This document shows positions 59,557 through 64,000 of a DNA stretch of 64,000 bases, piece after piece. The translations under genes and the position numbers were made by a program. The notes under the pieces are model-generated. The model saw only the letters and a list, made by a program, of their open reading frames with translations, searched no databases and had not been told where the DNA came from. The DNA is from Membranipora membranacea (Eukaryota > Bryozoa > Gymnolaemata > Cheilostomatida > Membraniporidae): contig OU612070.1 of NCBI GenBank assembly GCA_914767715.1, forward strand, positions 141,501-205,500. Reading direction: 5' to 3'. Positions within the stretch are counted from its first letter, which is position 1; each line of letters begins with the position of its first letter.

Positions 59557-62500
59557 TATAGGGGGATGGATCATGGGCACCTGGGGGATCTGCCCAGCAG
59601 TACTACTTTGCCCATGTCCACTATCAACCACCGACAAAACAAAACGTTTTGTGGGTGGTTGATAGTGGACATGGGCAAAGTGTACTGCTGGGCAGATCCC
59701 CCATGGGATGGATGAGACACTCTTCTTCCCCATGCAAACCCAAACCAACATGGAGAAAGGAAAAGCCACTGAAGATAATCAATGTTAACTGCCGCTCTCT
59801 ACCTGGTAAGAAAGGCGCATGGCTCAATCTCCTTGATGGTTGCAAACCCGATATTATAATAGCTACATAAACGTGGCTTGATAATGCAGTGAATACTGCC
59901 GAACTAGAACTTACCCACTATACAGTCTATAGAAGAGATAGGGAGACAGGTAGAGGAGGTGGAGTACTCATAGCAGTTGCTGAGAACATACGATCAACAC
60001 TCGCACCTGCAACTACCACTGCAGAGATACTTTGGGTAAAACTGTCATGCAAAGGACAACAGAACATGTACTAGGAGCATGTTACAGACCTGATGTGAAT
60101 GACAAGATTACTATCCCCATCCTCTTTGAAACTCTCGATCTCCTTATCAAACAGAGACATTATGACATACTCCTAGGTGGGGATTTCAACCTCCCTAGCT
60201 GGGACTGGTTAAATCTCTCCCTTAAGCTCAACCCCTGCCAAACTGGAATCCACCTGGACTTCCTTGAGAGGCTTAACGAGTATGAGCTGAAGCAGATGGT
60301 CACTGAGCCCACCCGTGACTCCAACACTCTGGACCTTATGATAACTAACATGCCACTCAGGGTAAATAAAGTATTGTGATTCCCGGTATAAGTGATCATG
60401 ATATACCCCTCGTAGAGTTGGCGCTCAACTTTGGCAATAAACGCCAGAGCCCACGAGACATCCAACTCTACAAAAAGGCCGACTGGTCTGGACTGAGAGA
60501 TCATCTGGGTAGTAAAATAAGCCACCTTTCACACTCTGATGACACCCCAAACCAACTATGGAACACTCTCAAGTCACACCTAGAAGAAGCATCCAAACTG
60601 TTTATACCAACCAAAACAGTTCGACGAAAAGACTCTTGCCCCTGGATTGGCCCATATCTCAGATCACTGATGATCAAGAGAGATTAACTCTTCCAGAAGA
60701 GCAAAGAAACAGGAAAGCCAAAAATTGAAGAAAGATACAAACAATACAAAAGGAAAGTACAGTGTATAGTAAGAAGGGAGTACAATCAGTACATACACAA
60801 TATGCTTACTGACCCCTCAGCTAAACCATCCGACCTAAACAAGCGCTTCTGGACCTATGTGAAGCACTGTAGGTCGGACACTACTGGAATCCCTGCCATC
60901 AAAACCGACAACAAACTACTCACAGATCCTAAGATCTTTGCTGATGCCTTAAACCATCAGTTTCAGTCTGTATTTTCTGCTCCATCAGACCAACCACCAA
61001 CAGCAGGAAGCCCGAGCTCTGAGCCCCACATGACAAACCTCAAAGTCAAAGTAGCAGGTGTCCTAAACCTGTTGCGGGACCTCAACCCAAACAAGGCAAC
61101 TGGACCTGATGGTATAAGTGCACGACTACTTAAAGAGACAGCTGAGGTAGTGGCAGCTCCTCTGACAAATATCTACAACAAGTCTCTGGAAACCAGCAGT
61201 ATCCCAGACGACTGGAAGATGGCCAATGTCACCCCAATTTTCAGAAAGGGCGACAAATGCAAGCCAGAGAATTACCGCCCCATCAGCCTAACCTGCATAG
61301 CCAGCAAAATGTTAGAACACATCGTGACGAGCCACCTAATGAAGTTTGTGGAGGGCAACAACATCCTATGCCCTACCCAACACGGCTTCCGCAGCAACCT
61401 TAGCTGTGAAACACAATTAGTAGAACTGGTTGCAGATGTGTCTAAAGAACTGGACAATGGCAAAGAAGTGGATGCATGTGTGTTAGACTTTAGCAAAGCT
61501 TTTGATAAAGTAAACCATGCTAAACTTATTCAAAAGCTAGAAACTGTTGGTGTCAGCAAACAGTTAACTGAGTGGTTCGCAGAATTCCTCAGAGACCGCT
61601 CACAAGCTGTCACCCTACAAGGTACAAAGTCTGAGTGGTGCCCTGTCACATCTGGGGTTCCTCAAGGCTCAGTTGTCGGCCCGTCGCTGTTCCTACTATA
61701 CATCAACAACCTGCCATCAGCCGTCAGATCTAAAGTGAGACTATTTGCCGATGACACTATAATTTACACAACTACCGACAAATCTGACCAACTTCAACGA
61801 GACCTCCTCTCCCTCGAAGACTGGGAAACCAAATGGGATATGCAATTCCATCCTGCTAAGTGTGAGACTATCCGGTTCAGCCGTAAGAGATCCAAGGCAA
61901 CCACCATGCCCTATCGCCTCCATGATGAAGAGATACCTCTAGTCCACTCCATCAAGTACCTAGGTGTTAGGTTACAAAGTGACCTAAAATGGCACTCACA
62001 CATCATGCAGATCACAGCCAAAGCCTCAACCACGCTTGGATTTGTGAAACGAACCATTCCACCCCAGTCTACTGTCCTCCGTGCCAGAGCATACAAGCAA
62101 CTGGTCAGACCGGTGCTCGAGTACGCATCCTGTGCTTGGGACCCACTACCAAAGACGCTATCCAAAGATGTAGAAGCGGTACAGAGAAGATCGGCCAGGA
62201 CGGTCCTTAACATCCCTCGGACCAGCCATACTTCGACCACAGCCCTTCTACAGAAATTGGATTGGAAACCACTGGCTTGAGAGGAGAGAGAGCAGGCGCA
62301 CCTGTATGTTCAGGGCTATGCACTACGGGGAGATCAACACCGACATCTACAATTATGTATCGCTATCAGACTGCAAGCTTAGTAGCCAACGACATGGCAA
62401 GCAATACAGAGAAGAGCACCATAGAACTAAAGCTCACATGGCAACTTTCTTCATCTCGACTAGCAAGATTTGGAATGATCTTAACAGGACGGACAGACTC

Positions 62501-62640
62501 CTCTGCTCCCCCGGTTAACCCTGCCCTCCCATTCCTTGCCCTGACCCGGATACCTTGACCTTGGAAATGTTAACGGACATATGGCTAGCCACATTACCGG
62601 AGTCTTCAAACCTACCTGAAGTTGGTGATTACGTCGGCAA
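59557..62640 (+). mobile_element. CR1/Jockey-like LINE, nearly full ORF2 but broken
   Basis: The endonuclease begins near 59760 (IINVNCRSLPGKKGAW, PDIIIAT), where the usual TETWL glutamate codon is TAA (59868-59870). It continues through RRDRETGRGGGVLIAV, a frameshift near 60060, GGDFNLPSWDW, a second frameshift near 60378, and SDHDIPLVEL. The reverse transcriptase is open from 60802 to 62280, with NPNKATGPDGISARLL, DFSKAFDKVNH, SGVPQGSVVGPSLF and RLFADDTIIYT. An in-frame TAA lies at 60685-60687. A further frameshift near 62277 is followed by ERRESRRTCMFRAMHYG and a stop near 62518. The exact 3' end is uncertain. It is transcribed away from BIRC6 and lies within 450 bp of its start codon. The 5' end is a fold-back repeat. 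Confidence 0.9.
59581..59703. repeat. Fold-back inverted repeat at the 5' end of the LINE
   Basis: The left arm (about 59583-59640, GGGGATCTGCCCAGCAGTAC ... CAACCACCGACAAAAC) is the near-perfect reverse complement of the right arm (about 59646-59703), separated by only five bases (AAAAC). There are only a few mismatches or indels in about 58 bp. The right arm belongs to the LINE 5' region; the left arm looks like an inverted copy of it. Confidence 0.85.
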
Positions 62641-64000
62641 GTACCAAGTAAGTAGATGAGGAGTTCGGAGTCTCACCAAGGCCAGTACAGTAGTGACTAG
62701 TGAGTTAGGTCTCTCTAACTCTCTCTTATCTCACTGACTTTACTTTAACTGACTCCTTGCTCTAACTCCTTGGTCCCACAGTCACTATCGTATCTACCAA
62801 TGAACTCCCTCTCCACTGATTGATCATACTAACTATGGTTTCTTCGACAAATCAATAGGATGTGCTACCTCCTTGCTCTAAGTAGTATGTAGTTGTAGGT
62901 AAACAAGTTGACACTGGTATCAAGATGGAAGGACTGGGAGGATCAAACATATGGCATCAAAGAAAACTCTATTTTCAGCAGAAGAATGAGTGGAATCCCT
63001 CATGCATTTGTATCAAGGCCAGAAGAATAATGAAGTTTAGTAGATTGAGTTATTGGGGTGGGCAGGCTTACCCAAGGAGTAACCCCTGCCCACCCCTGTT
63101 ACTCCTTGCCACTACCAACCCTGACCAAGGAACAGCAGTTACGGGCCTCTGCAGTAAGTGCATGTTCAGTAGACCCATCATTCGTGTTACGTTGCAGTAG
63201 AGCAAGCTTAAAGTTGACTCGGCGTTGACTTTATTGAGTACTTACTATCTGTAAATAATTACATTTTTGTAAGTAAGGCTAATGCAGAACACTTGGTATG
63301 GTGGTCTTGTCACCACTACAACGCAGAGGTAATCAGCAGCTCTATCCAGAGCGCTAGCTTTTCTTCGCCAAGAAAACACACACACACACAGTACCTTATT
63401 CCTCAATCGTAAGCCCTGCACTTCTAAAGATCGGTCCTAACCTTTACTGCGAAGGACTGGAATGCTCTTCCTTCCTTCTTTCCTCATGCCTCTTTGTGAA
63501 GCCCCTAGAATCCATTGTTCTTGAGTGCTGTAAGACATAGTCCCACAAAATGTCTTACAACACCCTTTTGTTGGATCAGACTAAGTACCTAAACTATGTC
63601 TTAGCATGCAACATGGGCTGCACCGACAAACCCTCTGAGCTATGATTTTTTCATAAAACTGGCTATTGCCCATACTGAACTGGACTCTTTCTGTAATGGC
63701 AACAAGCCTTCCACTGGAGGTTCTGTAAAGGAGGACATTATTAAGCTATCCCCAGTGGCCACTGGTTATTCTGCTATTCAGAAGCCTCTAAAAATTTCAA
63801 CCCGGTGGTGTGCTCTAATAATTGATTAAACCTCCATGTTGACTATTGTGTTGTACTTTGGAGTTGCCCAAAAGTTTAGGGTACACAACTCCAAAGTGTT
63901 TACCGACTGGTGATGACTGATAATCATAAACAAAATTTCTAGGAATACTGTACTGGCTACTGATAGACTGACTCAAAGTGCGTGGACACAACTCTGACAA
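62641..64000. other. Intergenic, nothing recognised
   Basis: Follows the LINE 3' region. A plus-strand open stretch at 62925-63200 has no recognisable similarity. A (CA)n tract occurs near 63378-63390. Confidence 0.45.
63855..63897. repeat. Short inverted repeat
   Basis: ACTTTGGAGTTG and CAACTCCAAAGT separated by about 19 bases. Intergenic; too short to classify. Confidence 0.6.

Overview
The window is eukaryotic, metazoan DNA: AT-rich, with GT-AG introns, microsatellites and minisatellites, tRNA-derived SINEs, non-LTR retrotransposons and short inverted-repeat DNA elements. Its main content is one very large, apparently complete gene on the minus strand. This is an orthologue of BIRC6 (BRUCE/Apollon), the giant inhibitor-of-apoptosis protein that carries an N-terminal BIR domain and a C-terminal ubiquitin-conjugating (E2/E3 hybrid) domain. 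Reading splice sites by eye gave 75 coding exons, from ATG 59146 to the stop at 15079. Their phases all agree and they sum to 14,145 nt (4,714 codons plus stop), close to the roughly 4,850 residues of vertebrate BIRC6. The intron-rich architecture, short introns and repeat spectrum suggest an invertebrate that kept ancestral introns. A sponge or another early-branching or marine animal is plausible, but the sequence alone does not settle the species.

Layout. 1-15,000: gene-poor flank 3' of BIRC6. It holds three degenerate LINE fragments (one split by a 0.57-kb inverted-repeat element), a tRNA-derived SINE, a decayed copy of BIRC6 exon 72 with its flanking intron in opposite orientation, and two possible plus-strand exons of an unidentified gene. 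15,079-59,146: BIRC6. 59,147-59,560: short gap that must hold the BIRC6 promoter. 59,560-62,640: a plus-strand CR1/Jockey-like LINE with endonuclease and reverse transcriptase, broken by stops and frameshifts and beginning with a fold-back inverted repeat. 62,640-64,000: nothing recognised.

The largest BIRC6 intron (27,378-32,948) contains a complete six-exon gene on the opposite strand (28,333-30,874, 299 residues) that looks like an NHL/beta-propeller protein. Next to it is a 1.35-kb minisatellite of 30-bp monomers arranged in a 390-bp higher-order period.

The most unusual feature is how minisatellites sit relative to splice sites. In several BIRC6 introns the array begins at or within a few bases of the 5' splice site, re-iterates donor-like sequence, and remains open in the upstream exon's frame. 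The best case is after exon 31, where eight extra GTAAGT donors lie downstream of the annotated donor, all at multiples of 3 nt. After exon 49 a duplicated exon end offers a second donor exactly 17 codons downstream. These could generate length variants of BIRC6; RNA data would be needed to show use.
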